Of a stretch of DNA of 64,000 nucleotides, positions 8,273 through 15,627 are shown piece by piece. The stretch lies in assembly GCF_002095435.2 (NCBI RefSeq), contig NZ_MJEJ02000037.1, positions 79,711 through 143,710 of the forward strand. Reading direction: 5' to 3'. The notes under the pieces were generated by a model. That model was not told where the DNA came from and made no database searches. It was given only the letters and a program-made list of their open reading frames with translations. Within the stretch, counting starts at the first letter, position 1, and each line of letters begins with the position of its first letter. Source of the DNA: Williamsia sp. 1138. GTDB taxonomy: Bacteria > Actinomycetota > Actinomycetes > Mycobacteriales > Mycobacteriaceae. The translations under genes were made by a program, and so were the position numbers.

Positions 8273-8726
8273 CGAAACTCCCTGTGTCGTTGTCGCCGGC
8301 GGTGCAGCGGGCGGCCCGGACCACAGATGCGCCCCGGAGCACGCGACAACCATACCGGTCAGGGGCGGCGTGGCAGGCGCGAAAAGCTCTTCGAGCCGGT
8401 CACTTTCACACCGGTCGATTCGCGATCGGTGAATCGCGTTCGGCCTCAGCGGTGGTGAGTCATTCAGACAAGAGAACTTCATCGATTGTTCGGCTCATGA
8501 CGCGAATAAGGGCGCGTCGCCGTGGAATAGGCAAATCCTTGAGCGATTTCCAACCCTCTCACCAGCGCATACGCCGAGGATGACGATGCGTCAGCGATCT
8601 CGAAGGTCGCGTCGCGGAGGCGCCCCCGGGCCTGAATCCAGCGGCATCGCAGGTTTGTCCGGTTTACACTCACACCACACATAGGCGAACCGCGGAGCAC
8701 ATCTTCGCGCGAGAGGATCAGGCGAC
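8273..8726. other. Intergenic region between divergent proline-tailed membrane protein genes
   Basis: A 454-base gap holding the upstream regions of both divergent genes. I see no convincing ORF, RNA or strong promoter. Open frames crossing it on the minus strand are antisense continuations. A weak inverted repeat CGATTC ... GAATCG lies near 8415-8437. Confidence 0.5.
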
Positions 8727-9407
8727 ATGAGTGGACCGCAGTACCCAGGCCCCGACCCCAACAATCCCGGCGGCAATCCTCCCCAAGGCCCGGATCTGGG
8801 TAAGGGCGGCCCCGCGGGTCCGCCTCCCGGTTCTTATCCCCCGCCGCCCCAGGGCAGCTACCCGCCACCGCCGCAGCAGGGTGGCTTCCCCCCACCGGCC
8901 CCGCCTGTGAACGCCGGACAGTACGGACAGCCCGGCGCGGTCGCCGGTGTCGGCGAGACCGCCAGCCTCGGAGTTCGTTTCGGCGCCCGCGTCATCGACT
9001 CGCTCGTGGTCGGCATCCCGGTCTACGTCATCAACCTGGTGCTGTTCTGGACGGCGCCGTGGATCCTTGCCCTGCTCGTCTCGATCGTGCTCGCGTTCGC
9101 CGGGTTCCTCTACTTCGTGTACTTCGAGACGCAGAAGCAGGGCACCACGGTCGGCAAGAAACTGCTCAAGCTCAAGGTCGTCGGCGCCCAGGGCGGGGTA
9201 CCGACGACGGACGAATCGGCCAAGCGCAACAGCTGGATGCTGCTCGGGGTCCTGTCGTCGCTGCCGATAATCTTCCTCGGATTCATCTTCGGTCTGATCT
9301 GGCTCGGCCTGGTCATCGCCATCGCCGTCACCATCAACAGCGACCCGAGAAATCAGGGCTGGCACGACAAGTTCGCCGGCGGAACCACCGTCGTCCGGAC
9401 CGGCTAG
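8727..9407 (+). CDS. RDD-family membrane protein with proline-rich tail
   Basis: A 226-residue protein. Residues 1-75 are Pro/Gly-rich with SYPPPPQ repeats. An RDD domain follows: GVRFGARVIDSLVVGIP (with the Arg-Asp that names the family), two central membrane segments, GTTVGKKLLKLKVV, a further membrane stretch, and the closing RNQGWHDKFAGGTTVVRTG. RDD proteins are small membrane proteins of mostly unknown role; some take part in ion transport. GAGAGGAT precedes the ATG at a plausible distance. The gene is divergent from another membrane gene with the same SYPPPPQ-style tail and ends one base before the convergent tgt stop. Confidence 0.88.
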   Translation: MSGPQYPGPDPNNPGGNPPQGPDLGKGGPAGPPPGSYPPPPQGSYPPPPQQGGFPPPAPPVNAGQYGQPGAVAGVGETASLGVRFGARVIDSLVVGIPVYVINLVLFWTAPWILALLVSIVLAFAGFLYFVYFETQKQGTTVGKKLLKLKVVGAQGGVPTTDESAKRNSWMLLGVLSSLPIIFLGFIFGLIWLGLVIAIAVTINSDPRNQGWHDKFAGGTTVVRTG

Positions 9408-9408
9408 T

Positions 9409-10671
9409 TCACGCCTTGTTGGCGCCCGCGTAGTACCTGCGTAGAAAATCGTCCCGGTACTCGTAGTAGGTGCCATCGATGATGGCCTGGCGCGCCCGCT
9501 CCACCAACGTCACGATGAAATGTTCGTTGTGAATGGTGCAGAGGGTTGCCGCCAGGCCTTCTTTGGCTTTGAACAGATGATGGATGTATGCGCGGGTGTA
9601 CTGCGTTGTGTAATTGTCCATCTCGGGGTCCAGCGGACTGAAGTCTCGGCGGAAACGGCTGTTGGTCACGTTGTAGCGGCCATCTCGTGAATAGATCGCC
9701 CCGTTGCGCGCAACCCGCGACGGGGAGACGCAATCGAAGGTGTCAATGCCGCTCTCGATCGCGGTGAAGATGTCGTCGGGCTCACTGATCCCCAGCAGAT
9801 GCCTCGCCTTGTCGTCCGGCAATTCCTCATTGACCCACCGGACGATCGTCCCGAGGTTCTGCTTTTCGAGCGCGCCCCCGATGCCGTAGCCACCGAACCC
9901 CCTGCCGCCCTCGGCGACGTCGATGTCGCTCATGACCACGAGGTCGCGGGCCGCCTTGCGGCGCAGATCCTCGTACTGCGCCCCCTGGATCACACCCCAC
10001 AGCGACTGCACCGGCCGGTGAGCACGGGCCGCGGTGAGGCGATTGTGCTCGGCGAGACAGCGAATCGCCCACAAGCGGGTGCGCTCGAGCGAGGTCTCTT
10101 GGTAGTCACGGGTATTCATCAGCGTGGTCAACTCGTCGAACCCGAAGATGATGTCGGCGCCGAGCTGATGCTGGATCTGCATCGAGATCTCCGGGGTGAA
10201 CCGGTGGGTCGACCCGTCCAGATGCGATTTGAACGTCACGCCGTCGTCGTCGACCCTGGCGAGGCGCTCCTTGCCTTCGGCGATGACCTCGTCGTTCTGC
10301 ATGCCGGTCACATCCATGGCGATGACCTTCTTGAACCCCGCGCCGAGCGACATCACCTGGAACCCGCCGCTGTCGGTGAAGGTGGGGCCGGGCCAGTTCA
10401 TGAACTGTCCGAGACCGCCGGCCTCGTCGATGATGTCGGGGCCCGGCTGCAGGTACAGGTGATACGCATTCGCGAGCACTGCCTGCGCGCCCAGCTCACT
10501 GACGGCTTCGGGTACAACCGTTTTCACGGTCGCCTTGGTTCCGACCGGCACGAACGCAGGGGTATTGATCTGCCCGTGCGGAGTGCTGATCACCCCGGTT
10601 CGGCCGAGGGTGCCAGACAATGAGGTCCCGACCGTAAAAGTACGGTCGGGACCTTGATCGGTATCACTCAC
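9409..10671 (-). CDS. tgt: tRNA-guanine transglycosylase (Tgt) homologue lacking the zinc cysteines
   Basis: A 420-residue TIM-barrel Tgt. General base D100 (FTDSGGFQVMSLG) and nucleophile D313 (FDCVSPSRVARNG) are present, as are DGRYNV and AYIHHLFKAKE. The usual zinc motif CxCxxC before AYIHH is instead MDNYTT: the cysteine positions are M351, N353 and T356. The substrate loop reads GYGIGGALEKQN in place of the usual GGLAVGE. Tgt swaps G34 for preQ1 (bacteria) or queuine. The GTG at 10671 (GGGAAG 8 bases upstream) is preferred over a TTG at 10707. It is the last gene of a tetR-mmpL-tgt run and contains a strong hairpin just after its start. Family assignment is firm, activity uncertain. Confidence 0.85.
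   Translation of the reverse strand: MSDTDQGPDRTFTVGTSLSGTLGRTGVISTPHGQINTPAFVPVGTKATVKTVVPEAVSELGAQAVLANAYHLYLQPGPDIIDEAGGLGQFMNWPGPTFTDSGGFQVMSLGAGFKKVIAMDVTGMQNDEVIAEGKERLARVDDDGVTFKSHLDGSTHRFTPEISMQIQHQLGADIIFGFDELTTLMNTRDYQETSLERTRLWAIRCLAEHNRLTAARAHRPVQSLWGVIQGAQYEDLRRKAARDLVVMSDIDVAEGGRGFGGYGIGGALEKQNLGTIVRWVNEELPDDKARHLLGISEPDDIFTAIESGIDTFDCVSPSRVARNGAIYSRDGRYNVTNSRFRRDFSPLDPEMDNYTTQYTRAYIHHLFKAKEGLAATLCTIHNEHFIVTLVERARQAIIDGTYYEYRDDFLRRYYAGANKA
10624..10653. repeat. Perfect 13-bp hairpin inside the 5' end of tgt
   Basis: Bases 10624-10636 and 10641-10653 are perfect reverse complements separated by AAAG. On the coding strand the hairpin begins 18 bases after the tgt start and encodes GPDRTFTVGT. 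It has no T-run on either strand, so a simple terminator is unlikely. It could limit tgt translation or mark an mRNA-processing site. Confidence 0.8.
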
Positions 10672-10723
10672 CGATGCATCTTCCCAGTCAGTGGCCCTGC
10701 CCGGCAAAACGCTCGGCGATCGA

Positions 10724-13072
10724 TCAGACCTTCATTGCCTCGCGCTCGTCGAACTTCTCCTGCTCGGCGGCGAGGGTCTTGTTCAGCTTCTCGCCCTCGA
10801 TGTCGACGTCGGGCAGGATCTTGTCCAGCCATTTCGGAAGCCACCAGGCCTTGTCACCGAGCATTGCGAGCACTGCCGGGATCAGGGTCATCCGGACGAT
10901 GAAGGCGTCGAAGACGACCGCCACCGCGAGCGCGAACCCGATTGCCTTGATGAAGACCATGTCCTGCAGCATGAAGGCCGCGAACACCGAGATCATGATG
11001 GCTGCGGCAGCGGCCACCACGCGAGACGAGTGGCTGAACCCGCTGACCACAGCCTCCTTGGCCGGGGTTCCGTGTACGTACGCCTCACGCATTCGACTGA
11101 CCAGGAACACCTGGTAGTCCATCGCGAGACCGAACACGATCCCGATCAGGATGATCGGAAGGAAACTGACCAGCGGTTGCGGGTTGCCCACCAGACCGAA
11201 GTCACCGTTGGTGAAGATCGCCACCGTGGCGCCGAAGGTTGCGCCGATGCTGAGCAGGAAGCCCAGCGCTGCGGTGAGCGGGACCAGGATCGACCGGAAG
11301 ACGATCATCAGCAAGATGAATGCCAGTCCGACGACGACGATCAGGTACGGGATGAGTGCCGAGGACAACTGGTCGGACACATCGATCTCGATGGCCGTCT
11401 GGCCGGTCACCCCGTAGGTCAGCCCGGTGTCTTCGGTGACCGTCGATTCGAGCCCGCGCAGGTCCTTGACCAACTGCTGTGTCGCATCGTCCCCGGAAGC
11501 GCTGGCCGGGAGCACCGAGATGATCGCGGTGTCCTTGGACTCGTTGAGGTCACCCGGGCTGATCACGGCGGTGGCGACGTCGTCGACACCCTTGATCTGG
11601 TTCACCAGGCCGTTGAAGGCCTCGATCCGCTGGCCTTCGTCGGCGATACCGCTACCGTCGGCGACCACCACGAAGGGATTGTTCTGGCCCGGACCGAAGC
11701 CCTCGGCGACCAGGTCGTAGGCCTTGCGCTGGGTGGTACTGGGGTCGCCGTTGCCGTCGTTCGGCAGGCCGAGCTTGAGTCCGCCGATCGGGATGGCGAG
11801 CAGCCCGAGGATCACGATCGACCCGATCACGAAGATCGCGGGACGCTTGACGACCTGGTTGACCCAGCGCTGACCGTTGTGGCGACGGGCCGGGTCGTGC
11901 GGCGTGACGTCCGGCGGATTGAGGAACTTGAGCCGTCCGGCGAACACCTTGTTGCCGAAGATCCCCAGGATCGCGGGCAGCAGGGTCAACGCAACCAACA
12001 CGGCAACCAGCACGGTGCCGGCTGCTGCCAGTCCCATGGCGGTCAAGAACGGGATGTTGACGATGAACAGTGCCGCGAGGGCGATGAACACGGTGGCACC
12101 GGCGAAGACCACTGCCGAACCGGCTGTGCCCACGGCCTTACCGGCCGCCTCGGCCCGGGATTTCGACGAGTGCACCTCATGTCGGTACCGCGAGACGATG
12201 AACAGGGCGTAGTCGATACCGACCGCCAGCCCGATCATCGTCGCGAGGATCGGGGTCTCCGAGCTCAGGTCGAAGAAGAACGTCGCCGCGGTGACACCGA
12301 GCATGCCGATGATGACGCCGATGAGCGCGGTGATGAGCGGCATGCCCCAGGCCACGAGTGAGGCGAAGGTCAGGATCATCACGATGGCTCCGACGCCCAT
12401 GCCGATCAGCTCGGAGGTGAACCCGATCGCGGGCTGCGGCAACGCCGTACCCGACATCTCGACCGTCAGACCACTGTCGCGCGCCGAGTTGGCCACATCT
12501 TCCATCTGGGTGTGAGCCGTCGACGAGACGTCTGCTGCTGCCTCGACATCGAAGGCGGCACCGAGCTGAGCGATGGTGGCATCGGCGTTGATCGGTGAGC
12601 TCGCCTGCGCATCAGCCTGGGCCTGTTCCGGCGTCTTGCCGAAGGTCTGTTCCTGGTACTGCACGATCGCGTCGCGACCGGGACCGGGATTCTGTTGCGT
12701 CCCAAAGGTGTCGAACGGATTGGCAATCGACTCCTCAGGAGCCTTGACCCCGTCGAACTGCTTCATCTGCTCGACCATGGTGTTGATCGCGCCCTGATAC
12801 CGGGGCTCGGTCAGTGCCGCGCCACCAGGAGCCTTGATGACGTATTTGACGCTGACGTTCTCGTCGAACTTGGGCTTTTCGGGGAAGGCCTCGATCATCT
12901 GGTTCTGGGCTTTTTCCGACGGGATACCCGGGATCGAAAAGCTCTCGGACGTGGGCTTCGACAGAGTCGCGGCGGCGACTCCCATCCCGACGAGCACCAG
13001 CAACCAGATCGCGATCATCTTGAATTTGTTCAGATAGGCCCATCTGCCTATCCGATAGAGATAAGTGGCCAC
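10724..13072 (-). CDS. MMPL/RND family transporter
   Basis: A 782-residue protein with two repeats, each an N-terminal membrane helix, a large extracytoplasmic loop and a bundle of 5-6 helices. The start KFKMIAIWLLVLVGMGVAA is the first helix. Typical MMPL motifs occur in both halves: GIDYALFIVSRYRHE and FGLAMDYQVFLVSRMREAYVHG. MmpL proteins export lipids or small molecules using the proton gradient. The GTG start at 13072 has GGAAGGA 7-8 bases upstream. A tetR gene lies 63 bases upstream on the same strand, so it is probably repressed by that regulator; tgt follows 52 bases downstream. Substrate unknown. Confidence 0.92.
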   Translation of the reverse strand: MATYLYRIGRWAYLNKFKMIAIWLLVLVGMGVAAATLSKPTSESFSIPGIPSEKAQNQMIEAFPEKPKFDENVSVKYVIKAPGGAALTEPRYQGAINTMVEQMKQFDGVKAPEESIANPFDTFGTQQNPGPGRDAIVQYQEQTFGKTPEQAQADAQASSPINADATIAQLGAAFDVEAAADVSSTAHTQMEDVANSARDSGLTVEMSGTALPQPAIGFTSELIGMGVGAIVMILTFASLVAWGMPLITALIGVIIGMLGVTAATFFFDLSSETPILATMIGLAVGIDYALFIVSRYRHEVHSSKSRAEAAGKAVGTAGSAVVFAGATVFIALAALFIVNIPFLTAMGLAAAGTVLVAVLVALTLLPAILGIFGNKVFAGRLKFLNPPDVTPHDPARRHNGQRWVNQVVKRPAIFVIGSIVILGLLAIPIGGLKLGLPNDGNGDPSTTQRKAYDLVAEGFGPGQNNPFVVVADGSGIADEGQRIEAFNGLVNQIKGVDDVATAVISPGDLNESKDTAIISVLPASASGDDATQQLVKDLRGLESTVTEDTGLTYGVTGQTAIEIDVSDQLSSALIPYLIVVVGLAFILLMIVFRSILVPLTAALGFLLSIGATFGATVAIFTNGDFGLVGNPQPLVSFLPIILIGIVFGLAMDYQVFLVSRMREAYVHGTPAKEAVVSGFSHSSRVVAAAAAIMISVFAAFMLQDMVFIKAIGFALAVAVVFDAFIVRMTLIPAVLAMLGDKAWWLPKWLDKILPDVDIEGEKLNKTLAAEQEKFDEREAMKV

Positions 13073-13135
13073 GTGCTGGTCCTTCCGTTCTTGGTCGTAC
13101 AGGGAGGTTTGTCGCTTGAGGTCGCTTGCGCGATC

Positions 13136-13765
13136 TCAGGTTGGGTGGGGCGCCGCCGGAACGGGTCCGGCCAGGCCACTCCTGGTGAGTCGGAAGGCTT
13201 CACCGAGGAACGTGCGCAGATCTGTCTCCGCCGGGACCAGGCCCTCGGTCCACATCTCCAACGCGACCCGCAAGGTGCCGACCGCGTTCGCGAAGACGAG
13301 TCGTTCGATCAGACCCAGTTCGGTCTGCTGTCCGCGAGCACTGATGACCCCTTCGAACCGGGCCTTCTGCTCGGAGACCACCCCGTCGTGCGTGTGGTGG
13401 TCAGCCAGGGCCGGCTCGCTCTCGAGCAGCCGGATCAGGGTCATGAACTGTCCGGGCTCGGCGTCGGGGCTGCAGGCGATCTCGGTCAGCGCGTACTCGA
13501 CCGAGTCCCAGAGCACTTCTGTCGCCGGCCGCGATTCGATGAGCTCGGCCAGGCGCTCGAGCATCACACCCACGAAGTAGATGAGTGCGTCTTCTTTGCC
13601 CGAGAAGTAGTTGTGGAACGTCCGGGTCGAGACGCCGACCTCAGCCGCAACCGTGTCCACCGAGACCGACTCGAGCCCGCGGTCCGCCGCGTGACGGAGC
13701 ACCGCGGTCGCCAAGGCCAGCCGGGTGGCCGCCTTCTTCGATTCACGTAGACCCATCTGCTGCAT
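13136..13765 (-). CDS. TetR-family regulator, probable repressor of the adjacent mmpL
   Basis: A 209-residue protein. The N-terminal helix-turn-helix reads RLALATAVLRHAADRGLESVSVDTVAAEVGVSTRTFHNYFSGKEDAL; the rest is the helical ligand-binding domain. ATG at 13765; a second in-frame ATG is at 13756. A longer open frame to 13795 is rejected because it would run into the palindrome 13785-13800, which fits an autoregulatory operator. The same-strand mmpL follows 63 bases downstream, the standard arrangement of a local efflux repressor. Ligand unknown. Confidence 0.9.
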   Translation of the reverse strand: MQQMGLRESKKAATRLALATAVLRHAADRGLESVSVDTVAAEVGVSTRTFHNYFSGKEDALIYFVGVMLERLAELIESRPATEVLWDSVEYALTEIACSPDAEPGQFMTLIRLLESEPALADHHTHDGVVSEQKARFEGVISARGQQTELGLIERLVFANAVGTLRVALEMWTEGLVPAETDLRTFLGEAFRLTRSGLAGPVPAAPHPT

Positions 13766-13784
13766 GACTGCCAGCGTACGGAAA

Positions 13785-13800
13785 TTGCAGAACACTGCAA
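13785..13800. promoter_or_regulatory. Candidate TetR operator TTGCAG-N4-CTGCAA
   Basis: A perfect 6-bp inverted repeat with a 4-base spacer, set in AT-rich sequence 19 bases before the tetR ATG at 13765. It lies between the divergent tetR-mmpL unit and the lipoprotein gene, so one bound regulator could affect both directions. Inference from position and symmetry. Confidence 0.55.
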
Positions 13801-13925
13801 ATTTTCCTTGGGGTGCAATTTTGTCGAATCAGTCACTGCTTCGCTCGGCAATGACCGGCGTCACACATGACCGCCACGGTCACCATCGGTCACTGACGCG
13901 GGATTCGTTCGATACGGTTGTCCCC

Positions 13926-14420
13926 ATGCGCACACGCCTACCCCGGTTCGTCGGAAGTGCTTTGATGGTCGGCGGCCTGGTGACCGCGCTGACCGCCTGC
14001 GGTGGCGATGATTCGACTGCCTCGGAAACGCCTTCCGATACGTCGCCACCCGCTTCGGCGGCGACGACCGACCCCAGCCCGAGCCGTACCGCATCCGCCG
14101 AGAATTCCAACGCCCCCGCGGTGCCCGGCCCCTCGCTTCCCCCCGCGACGTCGATACCCGATTCGAAGAAACTGCCCGACGTCGAGGGCACCCGATGCGA
14201 GACTGTGAACGGCCCCGACGGTGCGTTGCACGTCATCATCTTTCCTGGAGGTTCTGTGGACTGCGCTGTGGTTATGCCGATCGCGAAGGAATACGGCCCG
14301 AAGATCGCCACCGGGAGTCCCCAACAGGTGAGCGGCTGGGATTGTGGCCCGTCGCAGACCCGCGGGGTGCTGTCACGCTGCACCAAGGGCAGCGACGCCT
14401 TCGGATTCTCGATCGAATAG
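13926..14420 (+). CDS. Putative secreted lipoprotein of unknown function
   Basis: A 164-residue protein with an N-terminal signal peptide and the lipobox LTAC (C25). A Ser/Thr/Pro/Ala-rich linker (about 28-85) follows, typical of exported actinobacterial lipoproteins that need to span the envelope. The C-terminal domain (about 90-164) contains four cysteines, probably forming disulfides outside the cell, and no family I can name. The open frame extends upstream, but only the ATG at 13926 gives a clean signal peptide. The TetR gene starts 2 bases after its stop, suggesting joint expression. Confidence 0.8.
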   Translation: MRTRLPRFVGSALMVGGLVTALTACGGDDSTASETPSDTSPPASAATTDPSPSRTASAENSNAPAVPGPSLPPATSIPDSKKLPDVEGTRCETVNGPDGALHVIIFPGGSVDCAVVMPIAKEYGPKIATGSPQQVSGWDCGPSQTRGVLSRCTKGSDAFGFSIE

Positions 14421-14422
14421 CC

Positions 14423-14998
14423 ATGGGAACACCGGCGTCGCGCGACGCATATTTCGAGACCGGGCTCGACATCCTGGCCAACGAGGGTTACGGAGCCCTG
14501 AAGCTCTCGGAGGTGTGCAACCGTCTCGGTGTCACCACCGGGTCGTTCTACCACTTCTTCAAGAACTGGGGCGCCTACACCGAGGCTTTACTCCAGTACT
14601 GGCTCAAGACCCGCACGGTCAGGCAGATGGAGGCCGCCCGGGCGATCACCGACCCCTTCGAGCGGGTCAGCCTGCTCATCCAGGTGGGTCTGGCCCTTCC
14701 GCACGGCGCCGAAGCGGCGATCCGCACCTGGAGCAGTGTGAGCCCCGAGGTCCGGCCGATCCAGGAAGAAGTAGACAAGAACCGTTACGCGATCGTCTAC
14801 GAATCGGCGTTCGACCTGCTCGGTGACGTCGAGAAGGCGCAGGGGTTCGCCAGCTGGGCGATCTACATCCTCATCGGCTACGAGCAAGCGGCCCTGCCCC
14901 ACGACGTGAGTTCGCTCGGTTGGGTGGCCCAGCAGATGCTCGACTCATTAGCGCTGCAGGCCGGGTTGAACGTCAGCGGTAGTTTAGAAAATCAATAG
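14423..14998 (+). CDS. TetR-family transcriptional regulator
   Basis: A 191-residue protein with an N-terminal TetR helix-turn-helix: SRDAYFETGLDILANEGYGALKLSEVCNRLGVTTGSFYHFFKNWGAYTEALL. The remainder is a helical effector domain. It begins 2 bases after the lipoprotein stop, so translation is probably coupled. The last codons are AT-rich and overlap a direct repeat (14980-15003) that could be a regulatory site for the next gene. Target unknown; the nearby fatty-acid genes are candidates. Confidence 0.9.
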   Translation: MGTPASRDAYFETGLDILANEGYGALKLSEVCNRLGVTTGSFYHFFKNWGAYTEALLQYWLKTRTVRQMEAARAITDPFERVSLLIQVGLALPHGAEAAIRTWSSVSPEVRPIQEEVDKNRYAIVYESAFDLLGDVEKAQGFASWAIYILIGYEQAALPHDVSSLGWVAQQMLDSLALQAGLNVSGSLENQ

Positions 14999-15003
14999 TT
15001 TAG
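14980..15003. repeat. Direct repeat TAGTTTAG, 16-base spacing, upstream of the secreted-protein gene
   Basis: TAGTTTAG occurs at 14980-14987 and again at 14996-15003, spanning the end of the tetR gene in a locally AT-rich patch. A 16-base period is short of two helical turns. It may be a tandem regulator site for the gene starting at 15075, or a chance repeat. Confidence 0.35.
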
Positions 15004-15074
15004 GAACCATCCCTATCAGGTGCGGCTTCGAATAACAGGAGCCCGCTTTACCGCACATGATGAGGAGAGTTCAA

Positions 15075-15527
15075 ATGATTCGAATCGCGCGTACGACCCT
15101 GGGTGTTCTCGCTGCCACGGCCGGCACCGCCGCACTGGCGTTCGCCGCCGCACCCGCAGCTTCGGCAGCGCCGCCGCAGGTGTCCATCTGTCCAGGCCTT
15201 CCCGGTCAGGCGACGTCCACCGACCAGTGCATCGTCAGCTCCGGCCCCACCGGACTCACGCTGGCCATCACCGTCGACGGTGGCCAGGCGAGCGTGCAGG
15301 GCGACAACTTCTCCGGCCCCGCTGCCATCGCCATCGGTGAAGGAGCCACAGTTAACATGACCGGCGTCAACCCCGGTCTCTCGATCGGCATCGCCGGCCC
15401 CGGTGGCGAAGTGACCGTGAACGGCCAAACCGCTCCGACCTGCGTGGGCGGCCTCGGTTTCGCAGGCGACTTCCAGACCGGCAAGGGCTGCTTCAACAAC
15501 GGCACCGTGCAGATTCCTCTCGGCTGA
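15075..15527 (+). CDS. Small secreted protein of unknown function
   Basis: A 150-residue protein with a classical Sec signal peptide (MIRIARTTLGVLAATAGTAA..., predicted cleavage after AASA near residue 34). The mature part is Gly/Pro/Thr-rich, contains about four cysteines, and has short repeated hydrophobic strands (TLAITVDGGQASVQG; AIAIGEGATVNMTGVNPGLSIGIAGPGGEVTVNG) suggesting a beta-rich fold. The ATG at 15075 is chosen because GAGGAG lies 9 bases upstream; an ATG at 15057 lacks this. No named family recognised. It stands between a TetR gene and the acyl-CoA dehydrogenase operon. Confidence 0.8.
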   Translation: MIRIARTTLGVLAATAGTAALAFAAAPAASAAPPQVSICPGLPGQATSTDQCIVSSGPTGLTLAITVDGGQASVQGDNFSGPAAIAIGEGATVNMTGVNPGLSIGIAGPGGEVTVNGQTAPTCVGGLGFAGDFQTGKGCFNNGTVQIPLG

Positions 15528-15551
15528 GAAAACCGATACTGCCCTCACTTC

Positions 15552-15618
15552 ATCCACAGGTGCTCTAAGTTCGAATTCACACCTGTGTCGCACTGTTGCG
15601 GCCTGGGCACCTGTGGAT
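15552..15618. promoter_or_regulatory. Three CACCTGTG motifs upstream of the acyl-CoA dehydrogenase gene
   Basis: CACCTGTG occurs at 15580-15587 and 15608-15615, and in inverse orientation (CACAGGTG) at 15555-15562. The outer copies form a perfect 12-bp inverted repeat (15552-15563 with 15607-15618). They sit in the only gap before the dehydrogenase-thiolase operon, with the last copy abutting its Shine-Dalgarno, so a repressor bound here would block expression. The motif does not match the known KstR or KstR2 sites. Operator role is inferred. Confidence 0.5.
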
Positions 15619-15627
15619 GGAGGGGCA

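Noticed and set aside
13725..13925. Upstream extension of the lipoprotein frame
   Set aside because: It would cover the TetR operator and destroy the signal peptide; the ATG at 13926 gives a clean lipobox.
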